Shown: positions 1 through 8,454, counted from the stretch's first letter. The stretch: 64,000 bases of DNA from Pseudomonas rhodesiae (GCF_007858255.1 NZ_VFEU01000002.1:248001-312000), one strand, 5' to 3'. Numbers and translations are program-made. The notes: a model not told the origin generated them from the sequence alone.

Positions 1-45
1 AGCGGCGGTAAGAGCAGAGGGCTAGTATGAGCCGCACCCACGTCA

Positions 46-60
46 GCCAGGAGGTAAACC
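46..60 (+). promoter_or_regulatory. Strong Shine-Dalgarno site of algP
   Basis: AGGAGGT lies seven bases before the ATG at 61 and fixes that start. The 45 bases before it hold no complete gene. One frame is open from base 1 to a TGA at 28-30 and might be the tail of an upstream gene, but it is too short to judge. Confidence 0.7.
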
Positions 61-1200
61 ATGTCGGCCAAACAGAAGCCTGTTAATACCCCGTTGCACT
101 TACTCCAACAACTGTCGGGCAGCTTGCTCGAACATCTGGAAAGCGCCTGTTCCCAAGCGTTGGCCGATGCAGAAAAACTGCTCGCCAAGTTGGAAAAACA
201 GCGCGGTAAGGCGCAAGAAAAGCTGCACAAATCCCGCACCAAATTGCAAGATGCCGCCACCGCCGGCAAGGCCAAGGCACAAGCCAAAGCCAAAGACGCT
301 GTTAAAGAACTTGAGGACTTGCTGGACGCGCTCAAGGATCGCCAAGCTGAAACCCGCGCCTACATTTCTCAACTCAAAAAAGATGCTCAGGAAAGCCTGA
401 AACTGGCCCAGGGCGTTGGCCGTGTAAAAGAAGCCGTGGCTAAAGTGCTGGGTGCTCGTACACCGGTAAAAGCTGTTGCAGCAAGCGCGGCGAAGAAGAC
501 TTCGGCCAAACCAGCGGCTAAAACCGCTGCCGCTAAGCCAGCCGCCAAACCAGCAGCTAAAACCGCTGCCGCTAAGCCAGCCGCCAAGCCAGTAGCTAAA
601 ACCGCTGCCGCTAAACCAGCCGCCAAGCCAGCAGCAAAAACCGCTGCCGCTAAACCAGCCGCCAAGCCAGCAGCTAAAACCGCTGCCGCTAAACCAGCCG
701 CCAAGCCAGCAGCAAAAACCGCCGCCGCTAAACCAGCCGCCAAGCCAGCAGCAAAAACCGCCGCCGCTAAGCCAGCAGCCAAGCCAGCGGCTAAAACCGT
801 TGCCGCTAAGCCAGCAGCCAAACCAGCAGCTAAGCCCGCCACCGCTAAGCCAGTAGCCAAGCCAGCGGCTAAAACCGCCGCCGCTAAGCCAGCAGCCAAA
901 CCAGCGGCTAAAACCGCCGCTGCTAAGCCAGCAGCCAAACCAGCAGCTAAAACCGCCTCCGCTAAGCCAACAGCTAAACCAGCGGCTAAAACCGTTGCCG
1001 CTAAGCCAGCCGCCAAACCAGCAGCTAAGCCCGTCGCCGCTAAGCCAGTAGCCAAACCTGCTGCCGCCAAGCCGGCCGCTGCAAAGCCTGCGCCGGCCAC
1101 TTCGGCAGCGACCCCGGCAGCCGCCACCGCTCCAACCGCACCGGCCAGCAGCACCCCTGCACCGGCAGCGCCAAGCACTACCCCAACCAGCGCTTCCTAA
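61..1200 (+). CDS. algP: AlgP-type histone H1-like protein (Lys/Pro/Ala repeats)
   Basis: A 379-residue protein in two parts. Residues 1-145 are charged and helical with heptad-like stretches, probably a coiled coil. Residues 150-345 are a low-complexity tail of repeated AAKPAAKPAAKT units, like eukaryotic histone H1 tails. This architecture is that of Pseudomonas AlgP (AlgR3), a DNA-binding protein originally linked to alginate gene control in P. aeruginosa. The lysine-rich tail should bind DNA non-specifically, so a nucleoid role is an inference. The stop overlaps by four bases the stop of the convergent gene on the other strand. Repeat number in this family varies between strains, so length differences are expected. 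Confidence 0.9.
   Translation: MSAKQKPVNTPLHLLQQLSGSLLEHLESACSQALADAEKLLAKLEKQRGKAQEKLHKSRTKLQDAATAGKAKAQAKAKDAVKELEDLLDALKDRQAETRAYISQLKKDAQESLKLAQGVGRVKEAVAKVLGARTPVKAVAASAAKKTSAKPAAKTAAAKPAAKPAAKTAAAKPAAKPVAKTAAAKPAAKPAAKTAAAKPAAKPAAKTAAAKPAAKPAAKTAAAKPAAKPAAKTAAAKPAAKPAAKTVAAKPAAKPAAKPATAKPVAKPAAKTAAAKPAAKPAAKTAAAKPAAKPAAKTASAKPTAKPAAKTVAAKPAAKPAAKPVAAKPVAKPAAAKPAAAKPAPATSAATPAAATAPTAPASSTPAPAAPSTTPTSAS
505..1050 (+). repeat. In-frame 36-bp tandem repeats in algP
   Basis: About fifteen imperfect copies of a 36-base unit encode twelve residues (AAKPAAKPAAKT). Copies differ mainly at third positions (for example GCCGCC against GCAGCC), and some contain TVAA, TASA or PVAA variants. Because the unit is a multiple of three, gain or loss of copies keeps the frame. 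Confidence 0.85.
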
Positions 1201-1664
1201 GCGCCGGTGGCCGCGACGCGCAGCTGCTGCAGCGCGTCGTGGTCAAGGTTGGCGGCATCCTCGGCCGCCAGTCTTTCCAACCATCGTTGTTGATCTGCCC
1301 GCTTGCCCGATGGCCATGTGTCGGCCAGTCCTTCCAGACGCATCAACAAGTGCCGTTCGGCTTCCAGCTCCATCGACTTGATCCGCTCCCTTAAGGCCGC
1401 CAGCGGCTGGTCGTGCTGCGCGCTCGCTCGCCATTGCACGCGCAATTGGCGCAACGGCTCGATCACCTGCGTCTGCCAAGGCCCGGCGATGTGCTTGAGG
1501 GCCTGCACTCGCTCGTCGGTCAGGATGACGCCGCGCTGTTCCAGCCAGACGCCGCACAGCATCAGGCACACATCCACCCCTTGCGCCTGCAACCGCAGGC
1601 AGGCGGCTTCCATACCCGGACGGGCGTAAATCGAGAGAGCAAAGCTCCACAGGTCAGCGCACAT
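1197..1664 (-). CDS. TIGR02444 family protein
   Basis: A 155-residue protein starting MCADLWSFALSIYARPG, the usual opening of the TIGR02444 (DUF2390) family found mainly in pseudomonads and relatives. No function is established for it. The protein is predicted helical and soluble, with no signal peptide and no recognisable catalytic motif. A TTG codon at 1688 would add eight residues, but the ATG at 1664 matches the family start better. It is divergent from the ABC-F gene with about 50 bases between them, so both promoters must overlap that gap. Confidence 0.75.
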   Translation of the reverse strand: MCADLWSFALSIYARPGMEAACLRLQAQGVDVCLMLCGVWLEQRGVILTDERVQALKHIAGPWQTQVIEPLRQLRVQWRASAQHDQPLAALRERIKSMELEAERHLLMRLEGLADTWPSGKRADQQRWLERLAAEDAANLDHDALQQLRVAATGA

Positions 1665-1714
1665 AGTCACACCCAAGCCAGCGGCCAACGAAGCTGGTAG
1701 ACTCCGCCGCCATT

Positions 1715-3625
1715 ATGATCCGACTTCAAAGCCTAACATTACAGCGTGGCCCGCAACGTCTTCTCGAAGACGCCGAGCTGACCCTGCACGCCGGTCACAA
1801 AGCCGGCCTGATCGGTGCCAATGGCGCTGGCAAATCCACGCTGTTCGCCCTGTTGCTGGGTGAGCTGACCCCGGACTCCGGCGACTGCCTGCTGCCGGCC
1901 GACTGGCGCATCGCTCATATGCGCCAGGAGATCGACACCCTGGACCGCATCGCGATCGACTACGTGCTCGATGGCGACCTGCGCTTGCGCCAGGTGCAAC
2001 ACGACCTGGCCGAAGCCGAGAAGGCCCAGGATGGCGCAGCTCTGGCGCGTCTGCACTCGGAGCTCGACAGCGCCGACGGTTACACCGCCGACGCCCGCGC
2101 TCGCAAGATGCTCGCCGGCCTTGGGTTTACCAACGAACAGATGGACCGCCCGGTCGCCGACTTCTCCGGTGGCTGGCGGATGCGCCTGAACCTGGCCCAG
2201 GCGCTGATGTGCCCCTCGGACCTGTTGCTGCTCGACGAACCGACCAACCACTTGGACCTCGACGCGATCCTGTGGCTGGAAGACTTCCTCAAGAGCTATC
2301 AGGGCACTTTGCTGCTGATCTCTCACGACCGGGATTTCCTCGACGCCGTGGTCGATAACATCGCCCATGTCGAGCAGAAAAAAATCACCCTCTACCGCGG
2401 CGGCTACACCGCGTTCGAGCGTGCGCGTGCCGAACGCCTGGCCCAGCAACAACAGGCCTACGAGAAGCAGCAGGCGCAACGTGCGCATATGGAAAGTTAC
2501 ATTGCCCGGTTCAAGGCTCAGGCCACCAAGGCCCGCCAGGCCCAGAGCCGGATCAAGGCGCTGGAGCGCATGGAAGAATTGTCGGCAGCTCACGTCGATT
2601 CGCCGTTCGACTTCGTGTTCCGCGAGTCGGTGAAGATTTCGAGCCCATTGCTGGATCTTTCGGATGCGCGCCTGGGTTATGGCGACAAAACCATCCTGGA
2701 GAAGGTCAAGCTGCAACTCACGCCGGGGGCGCGTATCGGTTTGCTGGGGCCTAACGGCGCGGGTAAATCGACCCTGATCAAGAACCTCTCGGGTGAGCTC
2801 GAACCCCTGGCCGGTCGCTTGACCCGTGGCGAGAACACCGTGGTGGGTTACTTCGCCCAGCATCAGTTGGACTCCCTCGACGCCAAGGCCAGCCCATTGT
2901 TGCACCTGCAACGCCTGGCGCCGACCGAGCGCGAGCAGACCCTGCGTGACTTCCTCGGTGGCTTCGACTTCCGTGGCGCGCGCATCGATGAGCCGGTGCT
3001 GAATTTTTCCGGCGGCGAGAAAGCCCGCTTGGCCTTGGCCCTGATCGCCTGGGATCGTCCGAACCTGTTGCTGCTCGACGAACCGACCAACCACTTGGAT
3101 CTGGAAATGCGCCTGGCGCTGACCATGGCGTTGCAAGAGTTCAGTGGTGCGGTATTGGTGGTGTCCCACGATCGGCACTTGCTCAAGAGCACCACGGATA
3201 ACTTCCTGCTGGTGGCCGATGGCAAAGTCGAAGAATTCGATGGCGACCTCGACGACTACGCCCGTTGGCTGAACGATTACCGCCTGCGCAATGCGCCGGT
3301 GAGCAACACCCCGGTGAATCCGGACAAAACCGATAAGAAGGCCCAGCGCCAGGCCGCCGCTGCATTGCGTCAGCAGCTGGCGCCGCACAAGCGCGAAGCG
3401 GACAAGCTGGAAGCTGAGCTGGGCAAGGTGCATGAGCGTTTGGCCAAGATCGAAGCCAGCCTCGGCGACAGCGCCGTGTACGAAGCCGCGCGCAAGGACG
3501 AACTGCGTGACCTGCTCGCCGAACAGGCCAAGCTCAAGGTGCGCGAAGGGCAATTGGAGGAAGCCTGGATGGAAGCCCTCGAACTGCTCGAAACCCTGCA
3601 AGCGGAGCTGGAGGCGCTGTCCTGA
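1715..3625 (+). CDS. yheS: ABC-F ATPase, YheS type
   Basis: A 636-residue soluble protein with two ATP-binding cassettes and no membrane domain. The first Walker A is GANGAGKST (residues 34-42) and its signature is FSGGWRMRL. The second cassette has GPNGAGKST and signature NFSGGEKARL. Both Walker B motifs read LLLLDEPTNHLD. The arm and linker between the cassettes are rich in Arg, Gln and Lys, and a C-terminal coiled coil (from about residue 540) follows. This is the ABC-F layout, whose members act on the ribosome rather than in transport; length and order match YheS (Uup/EttA relatives). The stop codon shares one base with the ATG of the next gene (TGATG), so the two are translationally coupled. 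Confidence 0.93.
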   Translation: MIRLQSLTLQRGPQRLLEDAELTLHAGHKAGLIGANGAGKSTLFALLLGELTPDSGDCLLPADWRIAHMRQEIDTLDRIAIDYVLDGDLRLRQVQHDLAEAEKAQDGAALARLHSELDSADGYTADARARKMLAGLGFTNEQMDRPVADFSGGWRMRLNLAQALMCPSDLLLLDEPTNHLDLDAILWLEDFLKSYQGTLLLISHDRDFLDAVVDNIAHVEQKKITLYRGGYTAFERARAERLAQQQQAYEKQQAQRAHMESYIARFKAQATKARQAQSRIKALERMEELSAAHVDSPFDFVFRESVKISSPLLDLSDARLGYGDKTILEKVKLQLTPGARIGLLGPNGAGKSTLIKNLSGELEPLAGRLTRGENTVVGYFAQHQLDSLDAKASPLLHLQRLAPTEREQTLRDFLGGFDFRGARIDEPVLNFSGGEKARLALALIAWDRPNLLLLDEPTNHLDLEMRLALTMALQEFSGAVLVVSHDRHLLKSTTDNFLLVADGKVEEFDGDLDDYARWLNDYRLRNAPVSNTPVNPDKTDKKAQRQAAAALRQQLAPHKREADKLEAELGKVHERLAKIEASLGDSAVYEAARKDELRDLLAEQAKLKVREGQLEEAWMEALELLETLQAELEALS

Positions 3626-4191
3626 TGGAAGCGTTGCAGTTGCCGGCACAGTGGATCGAACCCGTGTGGATTGGCGTGCAGATCCTATTGATCCTGCTGG
3701 CCGGTTACCTGGCTCAGCGCTTTGTGAGCAAAGTCCTTACGCGCCTGGGCGAGCGCTACCCATTCCCACCGCAACTGCTGATGCCACTACGCGGCGGCCT
3801 GCGCTGGCTGATCATGGGGAGTGCGCTGATTTTTGTTCTGGAGCGCCTGGGTGTGTCCGCCACCGTGTTGTGGACGGCGCTGTCGGGCTTCGTGGCGGTC
3901 GCCGCCGTGGCGTTTTTCGCCATGTGGTCGGTATTGTCCAACCTGCTTTGCGCGGTTCTGATCTTTACCGTCGGCCCATTTCGCCTCGGCGACATTGTCG
4001 AGTTGGTGGATACCGTCGACAAACCGGGCGTCAAGGGGCGGGTGGTGGCAATCAATTTGCTCTACACCACACTGGTTGAAGTGGAGGCCGCCGGTACCGA
4101 CAGCGCGATCGTGCAGGTGCCTAACAGTCTGTTTTTCCAGCGTTCGGTACGGCGTTGGCCAGGTACCCACGTGTTTCCGGGCGATCGCTAG
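3625..4191 (+). CDS. Short MscS-family mechanosensitive channel
   Basis: A 188-residue membrane protein. Three hydrophobic segments lie near residues 12-33, 55-75 and 85-120; the last is the Ala/Gly/Val-rich pore-helix region of MscS. It is followed by FRLGDIVEL and a beta domain ending in VPNSLFFQR, both typical of the MscS middle domain. The C-terminal alpha/beta vestibule domain of the 286-residue E. coli MscS is almost entirely missing. It probably releases solutes during osmotic downshock. Coupled by TGATG to the ABC-F gene. Confidence 0.85.
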   Translation: MEALQLPAQWIEPVWIGVQILLILLAGYLAQRFVSKVLTRLGERYPFPPQLLMPLRGGLRWLIMGSALIFVLERLGVSATVLWTALSGFVAVAAVAFFAMWSVLSNLLCAVLIFTVGPFRLGDIVELVDTVDKPGVKGRVVAINLLYTTLVEVEAAGTDSAIVQVPNSLFFQRSVRRWPGTHVFPGDR

Positions 4192-4278
4192 CCTGCACGG
4201 TGATAAAAACCGATAGCCAGCCTCTGGTCGGCGGAGTTAGCTTAAGGCTCCACCGCTTATTCTCACGCGAGGTATGTC

Positions 4279-4911
4279 ATGGCTCTCGATACGTGGCTGG
4301 CCTTTTTCCTGGCCAGTTGGATCATCTCCCTTTCCCCGGGCGCCGGCGCCATTGCGTCGATGTCCAGCGGCCTGCAATACGGTTTTTTACGCGGTTACTG
4401 GAACGCCATCGGCCTGCAACTGGGCCTGGCGATGCAGATTGCCGTGGTGGCGGGTGGCCTGGGTGCCATCCTGGCTGCGTCGTCCACCGCGTTCTATGCG
4501 ATCAAATGGTTTGGTGTGGCGTACCTCGTGTACCTGGCCATCAAGCAATGGCGTGCCTTGCCGCTGGACATGACCGATGACGCGGCCGTACGCCCCATCG
4601 GCAAGCCGATGGCGATGATGTTCCGTGGCTTCCTGGTCAACGCCAGCAACCCCAAGGCCTTGGTGTTCATGCTCGCGGTGTTGCCGCAATTCGTGAACCC
4701 GCAGGCGCCGTTGCTGGCTCAGTATTTGATCATCGGTGCGACGATGATCAGCGTCGATATGATCGTGATGGCGGGGTATACGGGGTTGGCGTCCAAAGTC
4801 CTACGCCTGTTGCGTACGCCCACGCAGCAAAAGCGGGTAAACCGGACGTTTGCCGGATTGTTCGTGGGGGCGGCGGGTTTCCTGGCCAGCTTGCATCGCG
4901 CAACGGCGTAA
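4279..4911 (+). CDS. LysE/RhtB family exporter
   Basis: A 210-residue inner-membrane protein with about six hydrophobic segments. The first contains SLSPGAGAIASMSSGLQYG, the conserved N-terminal motif of the LysE/RhtB amino acid exporter superfamily. NPKALVFMLAVLPQFV near residue 125 is the second family signature. Substrate is probably an amino acid or a derivative such as homoserine lactone, but the sequence does not say which. A GAGG ribosome site precedes the ATG. It is followed by a REP pair that separates it from the convergent LpoB-like operon. Confidence 0.9.
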   Translation: MALDTWLAFFLASWIISLSPGAGAIASMSSGLQYGFLRGYWNAIGLQLGLAMQIAVVAGGLGAILAASSTAFYAIKWFGVAYLVYLAIKQWRALPLDMTDDAAVRPIGKPMAMMFRGFLVNASNPKALVFMLAVLPQFVNPQAPLLAQYLIIGATMISVDMIVMAGYTGLASKVLRLLRTPTQQKRVNRTFAGLFVGAAGFLASLHRATA

Positions 4912-4929
4912 AGCTCGGTCGCTAAACGT

Positions 4930-5015
4930 GTGAGAGGGGGCTTGCCCCGATAGCAGGGTGTCAGTCAGCTTAGCTGTAGCTGAGGCACCGCCATCGGGGG
5001 CAAGCCCCCTCTCAC
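4930..5015. repeat. REP palindrome pair
   Basis: Two inverted REP units, GTGAGAGGGGGCTTGCCCC and its near complement ending GCAAGCCCCCTCTCAC, flank a central stretch that itself contains an AGTCAGC/GCTGA pairing. The whole 86 bases can fold as one long hairpin. It sits between two convergent genes, the usual position for such elements. Confidence 0.9.
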
Positions 5016-5046
5016 ATTGGTTTTGTGTTGCCTGGGGGATTACCGC

Positions 5047-5787
5047 TCAGCGCAGAATCTTCGGCGCTTCATCCCTTGGCAGGTTGTTACGCGGTGCCGG
5101 CTGGCCAGGTTCCTGGTAGCCACCGCCCAACTGTTCTGCCAACTGCCTGGCCACATCCTCACCCAGCGCTTTCGACACTTCCTTCACCACCCGTGGCCGG
5201 TTCAAGCTCACGCGGATGTCACGGCTGTTGACCAGCTTGGTGTCCTGGCCTTCGCCCATGGCGGTAAACGCCGAGGTGATCTCGTAGGTACGGGTGTTGA
5301 TCAAGCTGAAATCCGCCACCAATGTCAGGCCCAGTACCGCCGAGTAGCTGTTGGTGTGGTCCAGCGCGTTGATGTCCTGGGTGAAGTCGATGTCCGACAA
5401 CGTGCCGAACAGCACGTAATCGGCACCCTTGAAGTGGCCGGCCTTGATGCGTTTGATCACGTCGTAGACGTCACCCTTGGCATCGGCGGTGTAGGGCGTG
5501 CCCTGCACCAGCTGGAACTGCCGTGACTTGAGGATCTCGCCCTTGATATCACCGCTGAATTTACGCAGCTCGGTCTGCTCGATATAGCTGGTACGGCTTT
5601 CGTACTCGCTGTAATTGGAGGCGCCACTGGCGTGATAAGCGCTGGCCTGGAAGGTGTCGCTGGCCGAGACTTGGTGGATGTATTCCTCGACCCGCGCCTC
5701 GTAGGCCAGGTCGGTTACCGCGATTTTAGGCGCGGCCGAGGCGCCAAAGGCGCACAGCAGGCCGATCATGCCGATCCATGCACGCAT
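5047..5787 (-). CDS. Periplasmic CsgG/LpoB-like protein
   Basis: A 246-residue protein with a Sec signal peptide (MRAWIGMIGLLCAFGASA, cleavage before APK) and no lipobox cysteine. The mature part reads KIAVTDLAY near its start and DYVLFGTLSDIDF in the middle. Both resemble the alternating strand pattern of the CsgG/LpoB fold found in envelope-associated proteins. It is the last gene of a four-gene operon and starts three bases after the LpoB-like gene. A role in cell-envelope assembly together with its lipoprotein neighbours is inferred from context only. Confidence 0.65.
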   Translation of the reverse strand: MRAWIGMIGLLCAFGASAAPKIAVTDLAYEARVEEYIHQVSASDTFQASAYHASGASNYSEYESRTSYIEQTELRKFSGDIKGEILKSRQFQLVQGTPYTADAKGDVYDVIKRIKAGHFKGADYVLFGTLSDIDFTQDINALDHTNSYSAVLGLTLVADFSLINTRTYEITSAFTAMGEGQDTKLVNSRDIRVSLNRPRVVKEVSKALGEDVARQLAEQLGGGYQEPGQPAPRNNLPRDEAPKILR

Positions 5788-5790
5788 TGT

Positions 5791-6378
5791 TTAGCGCTCC
5801 GTGGTTTTGCGGATTTCTTTTTCGTCCATCCATTCGGCCACGCCGCTTTCGACGTCGATCAGTTGCAGGCTGAACTTGTAGAACACGTCCTTGTAGTCCG
5901 CGCTGCGTTTGACAATGGAGCTGATGGAGCCTTCCAGACGGTACTGGGCGGCGATCATGTTGCCGGTTTTGCTGACCGTGGACTTCTTGTACAGGCCGCT
6001 CTGGTTTTGCAGCTTGAGCTGGTCGACCTGGCTCTGCATGTCGGTGTTGTCGCTGGCGAAGCGCGCGGTGCCGGTTTTCATCAACTGAGTCTTGATCGAC
6101 GTGGTGATCTCGCGGGTATCGATGTACTCGCTGGTCTTGTTCTTCACGTCATACACCTGCACCACCGGGCGGCCTCGCAGCACGCCGGACTGGGCCAGGG
6201 AGCGGGTCATGCTTTCGGCGATCATCTGCAAGTCGGTGGAGCCGAACTCGTTGGTGACGGTTTCCACGGCCTTGGTATCGCCGTAGTTGATGTTCTTGCT
6301 GCCGAGTACTGGCGAGGTATTGGCGCAGCCGCTGGCCAGAACGGCGACCACGGCGAGCATCGAGAAGCGTGCAAACAT
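5791..6378 (-). CDS. lpoB: LpoB-like penicillin-binding protein activator, lipoprotein
   Basis: A 195-residue lipoprotein; the lipobox LASGC puts the acylated cysteine near residue 18. It contains RPVVQVYDVKNKTSEYIDT and AQYRLEGSISSI, features of the PBP-activator LpoB family. In E. coli LpoB is an outer-membrane lipoprotein that reaches through the peptidoglycan and stimulates PBP1B. The neighbouring YcfL gene reproduces the E. coli ycfL-lpoB pairing. The ATG at 6378 is chosen because it places the signal peptide correctly; an upstream in-frame start would add eleven polar residues. Whether it really activates a PBP in Pseudomonas is not shown by the sequence. Confidence 0.8.
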   Translation of the reverse strand: MFARFSMLAVVAVLASGCANTSPVLGSKNINYGDTKAVETVTNEFGSTDLQMIAESMTRSLAQSGVLRGRPVVQVYDVKNKTSEYIDTREITTSIKTQLMKTGTARFASDNTDMQSQVDQLKLQNQSGLYKKSTVSKTGNMIAAQYRLEGSISSIVKRSADYKDVFYKFSLQLIDVESGVAEWMDEKEIRKTTER

Positions 6379-6407
6379 GGGGAAATCTCTCAGAAAGGAT
6401 GAGCGGC

Positions 6408-6779
6408 TCAAGGGGTTTTCACTTCAAGACGGAAGTCCGCCGCCTGGGGCAGGTTGGCGATGGCCGGCAGGAAAGTGGCCTGGTTGGCATACAGGTTGAG
6501 CACTTTCCAGGTTTCTTCGTCGCCTACCGGGAAGCCGTCGGCGCCCAGCCAGGCGAAGCGGTAATACATCGTCTGGTTGCTGCTGGTGATGTTGCTCAGT
6601 TGCACTTTGGCGGTCAGGAAGCCGTTCTCGCGCGCGACGCGGATGGCGCCGACGGCGATGCCCTTGAATTTGCCCATCACGACGATTTTGCTGGCGGCGC
6701 TGCCGGGTGCCGGTGGCGGCGGGGTGGCGCAGCCGGCGAGCAGGACCAGCGCCAAAGCGCCGAGGATGAAATGACGCAT
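6408..6779 (-). CDS. ycfL: YcfL family lipoprotein (DUF1425)
   Basis: A 123-residue lipoprotein with lipobox LLAGC (cysteine near residue 17) followed by a proline-rich linker and a small beta domain. NITSSNQTMYYRFAWLGADG matches the YcfL/DUF1425 family. AAGGAGCACGC just before the ATG is a strong ribosome site and excludes the longer reading frame. In enterobacteria ycfL is directly upstream of lpoB, as here. Function is unknown; envelope localisation follows from the lipobox. Confidence 0.8.
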   Translation of the reverse strand: MRHFILGALALVLLAGCATPPPPAPGSAASKIVVMGKFKGIAVGAIRVARENGFLTAKVQLSNITSSNQTMYYRFAWLGADGFPVGDEETWKVLNLYANQATFLPAIANLPQAADFRLEVKTP

Positions 6780-6789
6780 AGCGTGCTCC

Positions 6790-8187
6790 TTAAGGTTGTT
6801 TGAGGGTGGCGATCGCCTGGGGCGTGCTGCTCGGCACCACATGGGCCGCGAGGCCGCCGGCGAATACCTGATTGCCCACCACGCGCAGGGTGATCACCTG
6901 GTAGCGCTGATCGGCCTTGACCGTCACCAGCGTGCCGCCCAATGCGTTGGGCAGGCTGACCTGGTGCTCGCCGTGCTTGAGGCGCAGGCGCGTCACTTGG
7001 GTCATGTCCGGCAAGGTGCGCCAAGTGCGGGTGTCGGCGCCTTCGGTCACGGCCGAGGCGATGCCCAACACCAGGCCCGCCATGGGGTTGGTCTTGTTCA
7101 GGTTGTTCTGCGCCACACCACGGCTGACCGCGCGTACGGTAGTGCGCAGGATGATCCCCGGCATGTCGTCACGCAGGGCGCGGCGGGACATGGCAGTGGT
7201 GCTGTTGAGCGCGGTGAGGTTCTGTTGCTGACCGTCCACCCCGATCTGGGCGAAGGTGGCGGTGGAGGTGTCGGCTTTGATCACCGGGAACGACAGCGGG
7301 GTAATCACCAGGTTGCCGTTGATCGGGATCGGCAACGGCAGGCGGATCGAGTCGCGGGCCGGCGCCAGGCCGCTCTGGACCACAATCAGCACGTCGGTTT
7401 CATTGGCGCCGACCTTGGACTTGTCCAGGTCTCGCAAGGCCTGTTCCAGCAGCGGAGTGTTAGGGCGTAATTCGGCTGCCTTGCGATAGCCAGGGGCGGC
7501 CAGGTCTTTTTCGCCCAGGGCTTCATAGACGAAGCCGGCCAGGTAATGGCTGAATGCGCTCTGGTAACTGTTTTTCAGGCCGACCACCTCCGGGGCGTTC
7601 AGGGCTTCCACCGGGTAACCGTTGAGGTCTTTCAACTGGGTGGTCACGCCTTCTCGCTCGGCTTCGCCCTCGCGCTTGAGGTATTCCTTATCGCGCAGCT
7701 CGGCGATCACCGCTTCGCGTTCGTGGGTTTTCTTGATCTCGGTGCGGGCGCCGTCGAAGTCGTTCACGGCCAGCAGGTTCAGGGCCATCTGGGTGGTCAG
7801 CATGACTTTTTCATAGTCGTAGCCTTCGTAGCGCCGAACCTTGTCGTTGGCCAGGAAGCTGCCGAACTGGGCGAGGTACTTGGCGCTGTCGAACTTGACT
7901 GACTCTTCCCACTTGAAGACTTGCAGGTCGGCGCTGCGCCAGGCGGTCTGGCTGCCGGTGAGGTCGCCTTTGGCGCGCAGCAATTCACCTTTTTCGAAGA
8001 AATAGAGCAGGTCTTTGTCTTCGCCGGTGTTGTTCTTCTCCAGCAAGGTCAGGGCGGCATCGAGGTTGCCGGTGGCCAGTTGCTGGTTAGTGGCTTGCAG
8101 CTCGGTGTCGTAGCTGCGGAACATCGAACAACCGGACAGCAAGGTTACCGCCGCGAGCGTGAGCGGGGTTAAAGCGCGAAATGCCAT
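6790..8187 (-). CDS. COG3014 family lipoprotein with TPR-like repeats
   Basis: A 465-residue lipoprotein; lipobox LLSGC near residue 20. Residues 30-260 are helical and include GFVYEALGEKDLAAPGYRKAAEL, a TPR-like hairpin. The C-terminal half is strand-rich with hydrophobic glycine-containing stretches (MAGLVLGIASAV). This combination is seen in COG3014 proteins of gammaproteobacteria. It is the first gene of the operon, with about 10 bases to ycfL, so its promoter in the 8.2-8.45 kb gap drives all four genes. No biochemical role is known to me. Confidence 0.75.
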   Translation of the reverse strand: MAFRALTPLTLAAVTLLSGCSMFRSYDTELQATNQQLATGNLDAALTLLEKNNTGEDKDLLYFFEKGELLRAKGDLTGSQTAWRSADLQVFKWEESVKFDSAKYLAQFGSFLANDKVRRYEGYDYEKVMLTTQMALNLLAVNDFDGARTEIKKTHEREAVIAELRDKEYLKREGEAEREGVTTQLKDLNGYPVEALNAPEVVGLKNSYQSAFSHYLAGFVYEALGEKDLAAPGYRKAAELRPNTPLLEQALRDLDKSKVGANETDVLIVVQSGLAPARDSIRLPLPIPINGNLVITPLSFPVIKADTSTATFAQIGVDGQQQNLTALNSTTAMSRRALRDDMPGIILRTTVRAVSRGVAQNNLNKTNPMAGLVLGIASAVTEGADTRTWRTLPDMTQVTRLRLKHGEHQVSLPNALGGTLVTVKADQRYQVITLRVVGNQVFAGGLAAHVVPSSTPQAIATLKQP

Positions 8188-8454
8188 GCAGATTTCTTCC
8201 CTGAAAGTTGTCAGCCAATGTGGTCATTTCGCATAAAAATCCGGAATGACATTCCCTTTCGCACTAACAGGGCGCGGCATTATAGGCGCCATAACTGGCA
8301 AAACAATGGCTTTTTGCTGTGATGCGATCGACAAAAATGCCACTACTGACGGATTAAACGGTTGCGCTCAGGTGTGCTAAATCACGAACGGCTTGAGTCA
8401 AAGCCTTTAACGTTAAACAATGTGTTACTTCGTATTTCCCTTTGAGATTCATTC
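8188..8454. promoter_or_regulatory. Divergent regulatory gap with small palindromes
   Basis: This gap must carry promoters for the lipoprotein operon (minus) and the iron permease (plus). It contains GGAATGACATTCC at 8243-8255 (six-base arms), GGCTT/AAGCC at 8390-8405, and the perfect 12-base palindrome TTTAACGTTAAA at 8406-8417, 38 bases before the permease ATG. No convincing Fur box was found despite the likely iron substrate. Confidence 0.45.

Noticed and set aside
505..1050. Possible CRISPR-like periodic repeat
   Set aside because: Repeats are contiguous, coding and in frame; there are no unique spacers.
387..1178. 263-residue open frame antisense to algP
   Set aside because: Pure Ala/Gly/Leu composition produced by the complement of the Lys/Pro/Ala repeats; no ribosome site.
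1739..3649. 636-residue open frame antisense to the ABC-F gene
   Set aside because: Mirror frame of a high-GC gene with clear ATPase motifs on the plus strand; its protein is Gln/His/Val-rich with no recognisable domain.
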